Source: Liolophura sinensis
Taxonomy: Eukaryota; Mollusca; Polyplacophora; Chitonida; Chitonidae
Assembly (NCBI RefSeq): GCF_032854445.1
Contig: NC_088297.1
Location: 24,687,127-24,751,126 of the forward strand
DNA length: 64,000 bases
Direction: 5' to 3'
Below are positions 46,601 to 60,800 of the stretch, piece after piece. How positions within the stretch are numbered: the stretch's first letter is position 1; each line of letters opens with the position of its first letter. The notes beneath the pieces were generated by a model, which did not search any database, was not told the DNA's origin, and saw only the letters and a list, made by a program, of their open reading frames with translations. A program made the translations under genes and the position numbers.

Positions 46601-47450
46601 ATACGCTATTACACATACAACCCAAACGCGGCGTACGTCAAGGTGACTAGCTCACGCCGAGGTTTTTCTTTTCTTTTTTTTCCTTTGTTTTTCTTTAGGT
46701 GTCTTATTGCTATGCATTTATCTCTATCTTCGCGGGTAACACGTTTCATTATAAACGAGTGGGGCTAACATGAACGCAGGAATTAGGAAAGAAAAACAAA
46801 AACAAGAAAAACAATAACAATCTTTGTATTTTCTCTTCTATAACAAAGAAGTCAACTCATGTATACATGAGGGCAATGTTTCAAATAAAAAAAGGACTGC
46901 CGGACTGATGTGAGCGCAACGTCGGACTGATTGATTGATCGAATGATCGATTGATTGAGGGGTTAGGACGTATTCACCGGTTAATCAGCTGAATGAGTGA
47001 GAAAGACTGAATGATGGTTGATACAGATGATGAGTATGTATCCAATGGACAATTTTACTTAATTAGAGTTCCCACTTATTTAAACTCTCGTGATGAAAGG
47101 ATACCATGTGGAATTGTCGTGAAACAGTGAAGAAATTCTTAACTTGTTTGAAGGTTTGTAGGTTAATGACTGGAGGGCTAAGTGAAGAATGGAAATGGAT
47201 ACTGGCTGAAGACTTGAGTTGCATAGTGTGGTTAGTTTAGATTAAGTGAATATATAGCGGGGGTGGAGTGCATCATGAGTGCAAAGATACGGTCAGAGCA
47301 GACGACTGGGATTGCCAAAATGACTGATGAATAGACGAAAGGGAATGGGAGGGAATGAGAAGGAATGGGAGGGAAGAAGCCACTGAAATATCGCTTAGCG
47401 CTGCTAGTATATTTTTTCGCTCTTGTTAGAGTAATTTAATTTTTATCTTC
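46601..47450. other. Spacer between genes B and C
   Basis: No gene recognised. It includes T-rich and 'ggaatgggaggg' low-complexity patches (about 46668-46695 and 47340-47375). Confidence 0.4.
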
Positions 47451-47717
47451 TTTTCTCTTGATTTATTTATTTATTTATTTGATTGGTGTTTTACGCCGTA
47501 CTTAAGAATATTTCACTTATACGACAGCGGCCAGCATTATGGTTGGAGGAAACTAGGCGAAGCCCGGAGTAAACCCAGGACCATCACTAGGTTGCTGGCT
47601 GACATTCCAACGTACAGCCGGAGAGGCCAGCAACCGCATTGGTGAGAGTCTCCTGGGTCAATACGCTGTGCTAGCGCGCTAACCAACTGAGCCACGGAGG
47701 CCCCTTTTTTCTCTTGA
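47451..47717 (-). mobile_element. SINE family 1 with target-site duplication
   Basis: A minus-strand near-complete element (47462-47706) ends with the tRNA-like head complement 'gcgcgctaaccaactgagcc'. It is flanked by 'ttttctcttga' at 47451-47461 and 47707-47717. Confidence 0.9.
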
Positions 47718-48510
47718 AGCGTCTTATAACTTGTTGTCTAATGTAATACGTCCGGTATTATAACTTGTCGTGCGATGTAATAACGGTTTAACTGATTAAC
47801 CTTTATATTAAGCCTCGTGCCAGTTTTCGGCTTAAACATCGTTGGTTAAGTTTAATGGACGCTGACCATTTGTTGTTGTCGAACATTTGTCCTCTACTAT
47901 CCACCTGGATGCCGGTATGGATAGGAACAAAGATGAAATAATCTTAAGAATGAAGTAAAAGACCGAACATTTGCATAGCTTGAACACAAATATGTAAATA
48001 CTGAGGTACCGCATGCTACAAAGAGACCCGAGTTTATGCCTCAATAACAACAAAAATGTTGTTACTGTGTAATGTCCTCGGTAGCGTACATGCTTATCTA
48101 AAATATTAGTATTAAATGACATCATTAATAATTATAGTCAAACAGTTGGTTTATTTTTTTTTCCTTTCCTTTTTGGAATAGTTTTCGCGACCTGCCAGTT
48201 TTACCTCTGTGAAAAATCGGCTCGCCCTCGTTTTCCGACAAGCATGTGCACAGCTAAGTGGCCGCATTTCTCTGACATTTGGGCTAGTATTGTTTAGAAA
48301 GGTAATTTCTCGTTGATTGCGGGTCTATTTTTAGCCCACGTGCTAAGTGGTACCCCGTGTCAGATATCTCCACAACGTGTATAAGTGACAGACATTAGCC
48401 TCCCATTATTCTAACTTCGACATTTTCCGGCTACACTCGTCCTTTGTGGGGGAAACATTGTACCTTATATAAAATGAAATTAATTGCAATTGTGTACCGC
48501 AAGCCGTACA
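47718..48510. other. Spacer, no gene recognised
   Basis: Unique-looking sequence. Nothing supportable beyond short open frames. Confidence 0.4.
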
Positions 48511-48690
48511 TTTTATTTATGTATTTATCTGATTGCTGTTTAATCTTACTCAGTGCTTATTTACTTATACTTAAAGGTGGTCGCTTTCTTACGTGAAGGA
48601 AACGTGAGTTAAACCCTCGACTTTCGGCAGGTTACTGACAATATTTCCCACGTGTGACGCACAGACACTGTATGCACACCATATCGGTGG
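48511..48690 (-). mobile_element. SINE family 1, strongly diverged
   Basis: Order and spacing match the family ('tttatctgattgctgtttaa', 'cgactttcggcaggttactg', 'cccacgtgtgacg'), but identity is low. Confidence 0.55.
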
Positions 48691-48879
48691 AAGACAAGTG
48701 ATTTTAACGAATGTTAGACTGTGCAAACAACCACACACGATTTACTCATTTATTTATTTATTGTTCATGTTATTTATTTGTTTATTCGTGTTATTTATTT
48801 TTTCATTTATTTATTCATGTTATTTATTCCATTTGTGTTTAGAAAAAGAACGGAAAGAATTTTTTTCTGTTACATAATG

Positions 48880-49010
48880 GCGGTCAGGTTTAAAGGCGGA
48901 GGAAACCGGAATGTCCGGATTGGCCGGAGTGTCCGGAGATCCCGTAGTGCCGGGTGTGGTCAGAGATGTCGGAGATCTCGCAGTGCCGGGTGTGGAGGGA
49001 GTATAAATCA
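48880..49010. repeat. Short GC-rich tandem duplication
   Basis: Two copies of a unit of about 36 bp containing 'gtagtgccgggtgtggtcag' and 'gcagtgccgggtgtggaggg', preceded by 'ggaggaaaccgga' like the SINE core. It may be a SINE-derived rearrangement. Confidence 0.5.
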
Positions 49011-49460
49011 CTGCCTTTCGTCAGGTATCAGCCAAAATTCCTGATTAAATGACGCAGCCAAAACAACGACAGCTGCCAAGACTCGAGCAAGCATTCTCAT
49101 TGGTCAGGAACCAGCGAAACAGCGCTTTAAAGGGATACAGAATCGATTCTGATTGGCTGGTGTGAGAGATAAGCGTGTCCAAACTATTCCTAGCCACAGC
49201 TGAATTTTAGGTATGGAAGATTTATACAACCGTGACCAAAGTTGCACAGTTTAATCCAGGCATCTTCCATTCTGTATCCCGTCAAGCCATTGAGCCAGAG
49301 CTATCAGATTGTAGGCAGCCATGAAGATCAACCGCTTATATGCAAACAGAAGGCTAATTAACCATTGACTAAGTCCTTTCGTAACCAACCATTTGTTATC
49401 AGAAGTATTTTTTCACCCTGTAACGCTCCACACACAGAATACCACAAAAACACGTCGTAC
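49011..49460. other. Spacer, no gene recognised
   Basis: 'aaacaacgacagctgccaag' through 'tctcattggtcaggaaccag' resembles segments near 40150-40195 and 30552-30600. This points to another old dispersed repeat that I could not delimit. Confidence 0.35.
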
Positions 49461-49470
49461 AGAAAAATGC

Positions 49471-49481
49471 TTTATTTTATT
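49471..49481 (-). terminator. Likely poly(A) signal of gene C
   Basis: Minus-strand AATAAAATAAA is followed 25-60 bases downstream by GU-rich sequence (complement of 'acacacagaataccacaaaa' + 'acac'). It is the first strong signal pair below the gene C stop. Assignment is inferred. Confidence 0.45.
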
Positions 49482-51820
49482 CACTGCATGGTTTGACAAT
49501 ATCCACAGCAAACTGGTTAATATCATTTGGCTATAGAACTGTGTAGGGTTTCAGGTCAGTTCTTGCAAACAAACACATCTGACAGCACGCATTGAACAAA
49601 GGTACCTCATCTTAATGACATATAAGAACTTATTGACTTAAAACGCGATCTAAATGCTTGAAAGTCCAATTATGGTTAACATTTGGTCCGTCTGATGGAC
49701 CACTACGTCGGGCAGACTTAGATGTACTATCGACATTAAAGGGGAATCATTTAGGCTTTTTAGCTTATCCAGGCAGCGATAAGCCATATAATCCGTCTTC
49801 CAATTTGGCAAGAAATGGTTATCAACTTTTGCGACTAAAACAAGGCGTTTTGCCACAAGAACAAGACGTTTCACTAAAACAAGGCGTTTCGCCTCTAAAA
49901 CAAGACGTTTTGCCAATAAAACGCCACTAAAACAAAACACACTTTTCTGGAAAAAGTTATTTCTTGTGGACTCAGTTTCTGGGAAACAGACATTTACAGC
50001 CAACTCGAGCAACGGATATTGTAAATTTTGAATACCCTATTAAATGACTCTTAAACTCCTACAGGAAACAAATGAGCATGACTTTGATAACGACATGTAC
50101 TTTATAGAAATCGGGCACCAAAGGGCAAAGGGAAACAATTAATAGGGCATTTTATTCTAGAAAAGTCCTATCTATCAGCGTTTTCTAACATGTAGTTGTT
50201 TTTGAAGTCACGGACACAAAAGGCAACAATGAAAACTTAATAAAGTGCCACCTATGCAAAAATGCCTTTTATAGTAAACATGTCCTTTATTACAAAGCAG
50301 CCGCCTTAAAGGTCAAGCTCTGAGCAACAGAAGAACCTTGATGGGACAGAAATATCTATGGAATGATCATTTTGAAATTGACTATATAGGTAAATCTTTG
50401 GCAAAACGGATTCCCATGGGACTAGGCCTCTTTTCATAAATCCAACGAGTTGCTACGCGGACTCGATTACCATGACAACTAGTACTTTATTTGCCTCATT
50501 GTCATGACAACTATCTGTGCTCAACTCTACATGCGTTCGCCGGAACAAGTTCGCTGGATTTCCATAGGATCGACATCACTGCATCGTTTTCATAATATGT
50601 ACTGATAAAAAAACGCACAAATTTTACACAATATTTCAGCATCAACATTTTGTTGCATAGCAACCAGTACTGCATTATTTATTTTGACGTATGATGAACC
50701 CAAAACATACAAATAGCACTTTGATGTGAGAACTTACACAACAAGACAAAGCAAAACATGTTTCTTATACAAATTACTTATTATTATATCATACAGCACG
50801 TCTACGTTGCCTGGCAACCTAGTTTACGCATGGATGAAAAAAAGGGAAAGGCATAAAAATGAAACAAAAGATTATGTCTCTACATTGCATAAACAATTAG
50901 ACGCTAAATGTACTCAACAAACTAATATCTTACTAATCTCACCTCGCAAAATAATCTACAGATTACGCACTTTTTGCGTTGTTTTTGAAAAATGTGTTCA
51001 AACATATCACTGGCCTTAGCACACCTTGCTGTCAATAAGCAGTGCATCGCTGCCTAAAGGCGATAGGTGTTTAACCTTTTTAACTTCTGAATATTTACAG
51101 AAACGTTTGACTAAAACCAAGTGATGATGAATGAATTTTGTAGCAAATGCATATGAACATGGCGTTTACAGGGCAAAGAAAACAATAGACAAATATAACT
51201 ATCCCACTCACAAAAAAACGTTCAAAATTGATACTCGCAAGTATTATCCTCAGTTCCCTTTACAACAGACACTGGCACAGCTAACAATTGCTCATTATCA
51301 CACAACAGGATATTTTTTCGTATCGACCCTCATTACAACATCGTTTTTTCATATATCTTTACAGTGGTAAATTACATTCATTTTCTAAACGATGCAACCT
51401 AAAGAACCTGCCAAAGCGAATGTGTTAGCACCTAATTAACGTTTTATTAGACTAAATGTCACGAACATTTTTTTGTGTGACGTTCTTGCTTATTTATACA
51501 ATACTTAGCTAATTTCATAATTTATAAAAGTACATATACGGAATTTCATCTCATACATATGGCCACATTTAAGTGATTTTTTATCCTTAGCTTCACAAAG
51601 TTTCCTCTCGGACGACTGCGCATGAATCTGTACTAACTGTTTGCTAAACGCAGAACTGTCGCCCATTGTTGTCTCCTTTCTTTAGAAGTCTCTAGTCGTC
51701 GTCATCAGGACACAAAATCGTTGTCTCCCTTCTTTAGAACTCTCAAGTCGTCGTCATCAGGCCACAAAATAACAGCCCCGGAAACGTGTACCAGCAGTTC
51801 TAAACTTAACACAACCCTCA
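49482..51820 (-). other. Probable 3' untranslated region of gene C
   Basis: AT-rich sequence without introns or domains. It contains a short degenerate repeat at 49838-49935 built on 'aaaacaaggcgttttgcc'. Its role as untranslated region is inferred from the stop codon at 51821 and the signal at 49471. Confidence 0.4.
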
Positions 51821-54800
51821 TCATTTTTCTAAGCTGTAACCAGACCGGATTTTCCCAACGAGGCACATACTGAATACGATCAAGAAAACCTACAAAAAGA
51901 AAAATAAGCGCATTTTTAGAAATGTCCTGGAAGCCCACGCATATGTATAACTTATGAGGGTGGGGGTTGGGGCTTTGTCTTCCTCTCATTTGGACATTAT
52001 TATATTTCACAAAAATGTTTTCTTCACTCCTCTAAACCAAAAGTTTTGGTAAGGAAAAGCTGTCAAGTTTAAATAAATGGGGAAATTTTGAATCTGGAAA
52101 TGGATTGCAAATTTCACCATCAACAAAGGGCAGCAACTCTCTGAATAATCCGTTCAACAATAGTATTCGAATATTTTTAAACAACTTTTCACATAAACAC
52201 AGAAACTTAAATGTGATAAATAATTTTCAATACGATAGACTGATGTGTGTTGTTCCGTAAGTACTATAATTACTTGACTTTGTAGGGCACAAGTTGCTTC
52301 CCTTTGAAGATGTAAGCATCATAAACCCTTATATCAATCAGGTTGAATTTTCTGTCACACTTCTTCCATGACTGATCAGCCAAAGCTGCTCAAATGGTAG
52401 ATTCAATAAAGATCGACGCTTTCTTACTGATAACCGGATGGACGGAGAGCTACAGAGTAAGAACTAGGAGAAATGGGGCAGCTAACTCCCGCGGCTGACA
52501 AAATCGAAAACGAGGCAATATGGCGGACTTGGAGGATGAATATTATCAGCATAAGTAAGCGGTGGAAAGGCAGCGCAACACATCTTGCTTTTTAAACAGG
52601 CGTTTTTAATGAACTTTTATCAGTAATGCTTACTCAAGGATTCGTGTCACAGCGAGTAAGGTTATCTACCGGACCCAACTTCGTTAGTTTTGTGGATCAA
52701 TCTTAAGAGCTTTCCATTCATCAAATTACCAGTAGGAAAGCTAAAGAGCTCTATCTAGTCAAATAAATGTTTTCTACTAAAAAATGGAGACTTTTAAATC
52801 TTACCTCCAAAATGAACGTGATTGCGGCTATGATAATCATTATCAACGTGTACTGCTCCATGAGGCTCTCAATCGACGACCAACAACCCTGGCGAAGAAA
52901 AGATAGATCTCAAATGGAGTAACAAAATAGTCGGAGAGTTTAGATTGAAATGTGCAGCGAGCACATACACTGGGCACACAGTGATTACATTTTTTTACAG
53001 TGATTACTCCCAGCACACATTGTCTGCCTCACTACAACGACGTTTATATAAATGAATTATTTGATTGGCGGTTTACTCCGTTGGGACCTATCCAAAAATA
53101 TTTCATTTAATATGATAGTGGATAGTATTGTGGTGGGAGGAAATCGGGCAGATCCCGGAGGAAACCGACAATCATCTGCAGGTGGCCGGCACGTAGGGCT
53201 TGAGCGGAAGCCAGCATGAGCTGGACTTGAACTCACTGTGACCGCATTGGTGAGAGGCTCTTGGTTCATTGCACTGCGCTAGCACGCTAACCCCTCGTCG
53301 TCAAAGGCCTCACCACGACGTTAAGTAGGCCTTCACTATTTGTCATTTACAATGCATGAATCATGGAGATAATTGAAGAGCTGAGCATTTATGAACATGA
53401 GAAGCTGCTAAGGTCAAGAGGTGACATTTATGCCTGGATCAAGGTGAAACAGGTGACAGTTAAATTAATGTCAATAAAGCTTGTCTGATATTTTCCGCAA
53501 CTCACATGATACAGTAGTACTGTGTTTACCTTTAACACCAAAAGAGTTCAAACTAGAAACTCCCCCGTTCCCAAACTCCAAGCGTTTTGCCAATGTCAGC
53601 AAAAGTTACAAACTATTTTTGACTTGTGATAAAGATTTTTGATAAGAATCTGTTCATGCGTAGCCTAATATTATATATTTAGTCTTGTACACAAATTACA
53701 ACAACAGAGTGAAATGTTTGTAGTACGACGTAAAACACAAGTCAAATAAATGATCACGATATAATGAGAAAGAGTCAGTATAGCATGAGCCATAAACATT
53801 AAACAACCTGAACATTTAACATTTTTCTCCATAAAAAGTGGCAAAAATATTAGTACAAATGTTTTTAGATACAATTTTCCATGAGCTTTAAGGTGCATAA
53901 TGCCCTCAATCGTTACTGTTTAGTTACGATTCCAAGACGTCTCGACACTAGTTATAAAACAAGCATGTTGATAGGAGAAACCCAAATCGTCTCTCTTTTC
54001 ATTGTAACGTTTCATAACTTAAATTACTTTGGTGGCCTAATGGTTAGAGCGACGGCCTCGAAGTCGGGAATGGTTAGAGCGACGGCCTCGAAGTCGGGAG
54101 ATTCGAGATCAAACCCGGGTTAGGTCATACCAAAGACTTTGAAAAAATGTAAAGTCTGGTGTCTTTTACAAGACATTTCAGTGGGTTCAGCACTTTAGCG
54201 GCATGCACTCACCCTGCCACAAGAAGACACAGTATATGTCCACACACGTGACGACACACACCTCGTCGTCATATGACTGAAACATTGCTAAGTGAGGCGC
54301 TAAACCCCAAGCATTCATTCATTCATTTTCTCGTGCTCAAGGAACCCTGAAGTGGTCAACGCTATACGCATCGCAGTGTATAAAAAATGACATGTCCTTG
54401 GCAAGCTGTGTGTATGTACGATATTTGAGTTTCCATTGGACTGCATTGAAAAAAGTATAAGTCTATTTGTATAACAGGAAGCCATAGACAAAGGATATAC
54501 GGACAAAGGGACAAATGGGCTGGCAATCAACCAGATAATTTACATGGTTGGGATTATTATTTTACGACGATGCATGCTATATTTATCCTGTTATTATTGT
54601 TTATAGCTGTTTTCTGGATGAAGTTGTCTCCCTTCGCTGGAGTTTGTCTCTGTGCGTTGCCACGACAACCACCAGTAGTTTTCAATTATTCATCCCCAGA
54701 ATGACACTCGTCAGCTTTAGCCAGATGAAATAGAATCCCACACTGGATCTATTAAACGATTAATAGGTTGGATTTCAGACAGGTCGTCTGTGTGATAGAC

Positions 54801-57800
54801 TGACAAACGGAATTTATTTATTTATTTATTTACTTCAATTCGCTCTAATCAGAAAGCTGTCCTGGAGATGTACGCAAAATAAACGCCAAGGAGTGTGTGA
54901 GCGCTGAGAGTTTAACAACTTTTCAGTCATACGACGACGAAAGAATCCTAAGAGTGTATGTCATGTGCACTCAAAGTTTTATCTTGTGGTGCTTCAATGA
55001 GACAACTTACCGAAGGCGTCATTATAAATATACATAATATAAACAAAAAAATGATCGATTAGCATTCAAAAATGCAACGCTAAAGCATGGAGAGTTGTCG
55101 GTGACCTTTAATGTAAATTTACCGTATCGATGTAAGAGTTTTGTGGCGTGGGCATGGTGACGCAAGTTTTGTTTGCCTTGTAGTTAGAACAACAAGATGG
55201 CGGTATCTGCATTTCGTCTCCCATAGCCGTCGTCCTATTCCATTTGGTAGCCATATCGAAGTCACTGTAGTTGTGTACTCCACAACAATCAAACTGAAAC
55301 GGAAAACAAATCCGTGATTTATTTACGTAATTAGTTTTCCAGTGTGGGGTAATACAAACTTTTTGTATTGCTATTTATTTACCAGTTAAATTATGTTTTT
55401 TTTTCTTTTCTTTCTTTCTTTTTCTTTTGAAAGAACTAACGAATTATTACTCAAGAATGACACCACAGTAACGAATTGTTAAAATTTCATTTCATGATGC
55501 ACCAGTTATAAGAACAACGTAGTCTTTCACTTCTTGTTTCACAGCAAGTAGACTTGCCTTTGAGTCTACAAGCTCAAAGTTGTCTTTGAGCTTGTTTTAA
55601 TGAGCTGTCTTGTCACACAAAGCAGTGATATCAGCATTTTAACTGCTCATTGATAACAATAAAAAATACACTCCACACACAAAAGTACGGCTAACCAAAC
55701 GTGACAGAAGAGATTCCCAAAACATCCACAATAACTCGTCCCACAACTCGTAAGGTATTGTACCCTTTTTAATAAACTTCCACTTTATTTACCTTCAAAT
55801 GACTAATTTTGCAAACGTAACCTTGAAAACACTTAAAGTTGCGCAAGAGACGGAAATGAACTTTAACAAACGATTGTCTTGGGTCTAAGCTGCGAACACA
55901 GGCATTAATTGTGAGTACATACACTGAAGTATATAACTCAATGCATACAATACAATTGTATTTATCTTAATTAACATTTTTCATCATTCAACTTTAATAT
56001 AACCCATTCACTTTATGGCGAATTTACGTTCACAGCAATAACTGACTAAAGGCAAAAAAAGAAATGAAAAAAAATATAAAATCACTAAAAGGTAATTACA
56101 GTCACTAATGACAGATTATTTAGGTATACCTCTTGGTGGATTTTGTTAATGGCGGCTGTGACGATGTCCGGTGAGTCCAGTTTGCCGTCAAACCGTGTGG
56201 AAATCTGGCTCTCCAATGAATTTCTCAGGCGTATGATCCACTGAAATGTGGATAAAACTAATTTGCATTGAAAACAATTATTGCAAGATATTATTTAATC
56301 GTCAAATTTACTGAAATACATGTATAATACAGCAGTTCTGAAGAATGAACAGTGAGACAGAATCATAATTTATTTTACTGCTATGTAATTTATTTATTTC
56401 TTTTATATTTTATTCAAGAACTGACCAAAGGTGGTTCGTTTACACAGGGTGCTTCGGTTTCCATCACTCACGAAACTTACCGCCATCATATAAGTGAAAA
56501 ATCTAGAGACTAGCCTTAAAAACAAGCAAGTAAATAAATAAAATTTAATTCATTCTCTGTGACTTGTACGTAATGTTCCTTATTACAGAGATGGTAACAA
56601 TTTACACCATATAAAAGCAACAAATGTAACGGGTTCGCACAATAAAATTATGAACGGTGCCGTTCAATATACGGAACGGGCATGTATGTACACTCATGTA
56701 CACACATATACCTGCTACATCAAGCCTTGCATCAGCAATGAGTTCACAGTAAGACTTTATACGCACGTGTCTAACAGTACCACAGCTTCATCGATCCAGG
56801 GATTGTATCTGCGCTGAGCTACGACTGATATATAAATATATCATGTTACACAACAACCGCATCATTAGTTCAATCTCGGGCTAAGCATGGCTGATTGGGC
56901 CGTCTGATTGGTTTATCCCGATGTCTATTCAGACTTCCAAGACTTAAGTTAATAAATCTTCGTTTTATAATCAAACTCTATACTGGCCGGGCCACGGCAT
57001 TTCGTCAGGTATCTAGTCAGGTGCCTTGTGAAGAGCGGTGTTTTTTTTTTCTTGAGAGTCTGTCCCCGGGATCACGAAACGATCTTAGACTTAGGTCAAA
57101 ATTTAAATCATTAAAATTGGTATGTTTCACAAAGACATAACCAGAATTTACGTTGTCAAGCAATATTTTGACCTTGTTACGTAAGAAATAACAATCTTAA
57201 AGTGATGTGGAGTTTCGACTTAAGTCCTCTTCGTGATCCCGGAGCCTGCTCGGACTTCCCTCCATCCGTAAGGCTTTCATCTTATTAATATTAATTATTA
57301 TAAATATTAATAATAATATTCTTGTTTATTTATTTTATTAGTGTTTTTACGCCGTATACATTTCATTTATACGACGGCGGCCAGCATTATCGTGGAGAGA
57401 GCAGAGAGCATGGGGAAACTCATGACCATCCACGGGTTGCTGTAGGACCTTCCCACATAACACAGGAGAGGAAGCCAGGATCAGAACTCCTGGGTCAGAG
57501 TGACACATTAGCTCGCTATTGCTAACCACTAGCCCTTGTGACATGTAGGTCTATGTTTAACATTTTGGATGGCAGCAAGAGAAAAGTTAATTAAAATCCT
57601 TAGCACAATCTACGTTTTATGTTACGTCCATTTTAAAGGCGGGCAATCTCACTGACCTGGCTGAAGGCTGTAGCGTTTTTTCACCACCCGTGTGAAAAAA
57701 ATGTATTAGTCTTAGGCCTCTCCGTGTTTCCTTATCATCTACCATTCAGATCTAGACTAATTATACGTTTGCATGTGATTTGTGCTCAAACCATGTGAAC

Positions 57801-60800
57801 CACTAGAGCTGGCTTGCTAACGGTTACCCCTGAAATATTCGTGTGTAAAGGAACTCTAAAATCAGGATATGGTTTTAAAGCAAATGAAGAAAGTTATGGT
57901 ATTTTGTAAATGTTCACTTTTGAGTCATAATTTAAATATCTGAAACAAAACCCCACAATTTTATGCATATTTTTCTTCAATTATCTAACATTTGAAAATT
58001 GGAACCTTACAGGGAACACGGGACATGCTTACCCTCTCCATGGTTCTGGAGCTATTTTCCCACAAAACCAAATTACTCACCTCTTCCTTGTATAAGATCC
58101 CCAGGATCAAAGCGGCTAACTCAGCTCCCAGAATAACCATCAAAATTGTGGCGTACTGAAGAAGAAATAAAAATACACCATTTTATACAGTCATTTGTCG
58201 GACTTTCACTGAAAATCCCGCCCTTTAAACCCTGATCAGTGTGACTGACATCAGAGGAACATTTTCTTTCCGTCAATATGATCAAGTAAAGGATGAGATT
58301 TATATGCAGATAATGTCAGCTGCTACTTGAAAATGTGGCTATTTTACGTACCGTGTTTCTACTTAATTCGCCTATAAACGCATGCGCTAAATTTAGGGCT
58401 CGGAATGATGAAATTAAAACTTCGTCAAAAACAGTCAGAATAAAATCAACTGTGGTAAAATATGAAATAAATGGTCTACTTGACCTCCGGTGTACTTGAC
58501 TTCAGGTGTACTTGACCTCCGATGTACTTGACTCCCGTTATAATGCCCTTATTCCCCAGGTTTCTGCATTATAACAATACCTTTAAATGCTAAGTTACAG
58601 ACACTTACCAGAATGTACAAGCAGCCGTTTTCGGTCTTCGCAGCAGCCAATCCTACGAAGGCTATGAGTATGGCAGTGCCCCCTGCCGCAATGAGGAGAT
58701 AACCGCATGTTCTGACAAGTCCCACCTGACCCAGTCCTATCGCACCTAGCTCTGTAAGTCTTAAATAGTGCTGGGGAGCCGCTGCTAGGTATATCCCTCC
58801 AGCCAGAGATGCTACACCCGCCAACTGAACAAGGAAAAACAAAAAAAAAGATGATAAAAAAACGTTTAGTTGGATATAAGAACATATGCCGTCAGAGCAC
58901 TGCTGAGATACAATGTCTGCGGTTAACGGAGACTCGTGAACTAGTATGGTACACAATTTAAACAATTGTTAGATTTACGCCCCTTACGTCATCCAGAAAT
59001 TTTACGCCTCTTACGTCATCCAGAAATGTTGATGGCTTCTCCTCACTAGAATCCGACCTGATTCTTTACCATACCTGTATACAGTCTAGTAGTTCCATGG
59101 TGCTGTGTGTTGAACGTTGATCTGGAAATTGGATTTGCGATCATTGATCTGAAAACGTCCATTACGATTGATGACTGGTGTACAGATATCTGTCACCGGG
59201 TCTAGATTACTCTTAATCTTCTAACATTTCGGACAGCACAGTGTAGTGCTTCTCATTGAGCTCTAAGACTTCTCACTGAGCTCTCATTGAGCTCATAAAC
59301 TGTTCCATCTTACATTTACGAAAAGCAATTTCTATTTTATTAAGAGCAGAGAGCAAATCTGACGTTTTCAGAGCTCAACGTTTTCAGATGTTATGCTTTT
59401 CAAGTGATATTTTCCAAGCTGTCCACCCGTACTCAGCAAATACAGAGCACTTAACTTACTGTGATTAGGCATTGCTATCTTTAATTTGTATCGCCTCAGC
59501 CCTAAAGCGCTAATGCGGTGTTTTCACGGTGAACGCAAACAAGAAGAAACTAGCCATATATGTTACGTCAGGCTATATACTTTTCTAAGGTCGAAACAAA
59601 TTAGTTCTCGACTATTATTGAACATCAAGGGTGAAACACCTGGTAGTAAAGAGCTAAGCATATGCCTAAGAGCTTGGAGACAACCAGTCTTGGGGATAAA
59701 GCATTTCATATGTTGACTTTTATTCTCGTGATGCTGGAAACCTTGGTTAGTGAATATCCCATAGGCTTTGATTTATTTATTTATTTGATCGGTGTTTTAC
59801 GCCGTACTCAAGAATACTTCACTTATACGACGGCGGCCAGCATTATGGTGGGAGGAAACCTGTCAGAGTCAGGGGGATACCCACGACCATCCGCAGGTTG
59901 CTTGCAGCATAGGCTTTGAGCTCCAGGGAGAAGGCATGTCTCGGTACAAAAACCATTCAGTGAACAGCAGTGAATTACACGACTTCTCAGAAGATTCATC
60001 CGGGGCTACCTTTTAGTAGATATTCCAAACTCCATGGAGAGCATTACCGTTTACTGCACGTCAATGTTTGTCATCAACAGTTACGAAAACACTAGGCAGA
60101 TTATAAAAGTCTATCTTCCAGATGTATGCTTTAACGATGAAAACACCTTATTAGAAAGGGAACTGTGTGCTAAAATCTGAATGATGAAGGAGAAGGTGCT
60201 GTGAGATAATTCTAAGAAACTTTAATTTCGAAACATCCAAACAGACTCGGTGCCTCGAGTGTATTGCTTGTGATCATTTCCCCTTGTGAAATTAGAAGTT
60301 ACTCTTAAAGAAATAATAAAAACGATGACTAATGTAGAATATTAACTTTGAACTGGAATGAATGAATGAATAAATAAAGGAAGGAATGAAGGAACCAATG
60401 AAAGTAATGAATGAAGGTATGAATACACGCATGAATGATAGTGCATAGCTTTACGCTTGATGAACACTATCGCAGTTACACCGTGGTGACGAAGAAAGTA
60501 CGAATGTATGGTAAATATGACAGTGAAATAAGGGAACTGGTTCCGGGAGCACAAAGTAATCTTAGACTTAGGTCAAAATTTCAATCATTAAACTTGGTAT
60601 CTTCTTTTCTGTTAGCTGAAATTTGTTGAGCAAGAACTTATCCAGAATTTATGCTGTCATGCAATATTGTGCCCATGTTACGTAAGAAAAAAGATTGCTT
60701 GTGATCCCGGGACCAGGAGTATACTTACAATTAAGAGTATGTTGAGAAAGACAAACAAGTACTTGAAGAACGTCATCAGAGAGTTCCCCATGGTGATGTA

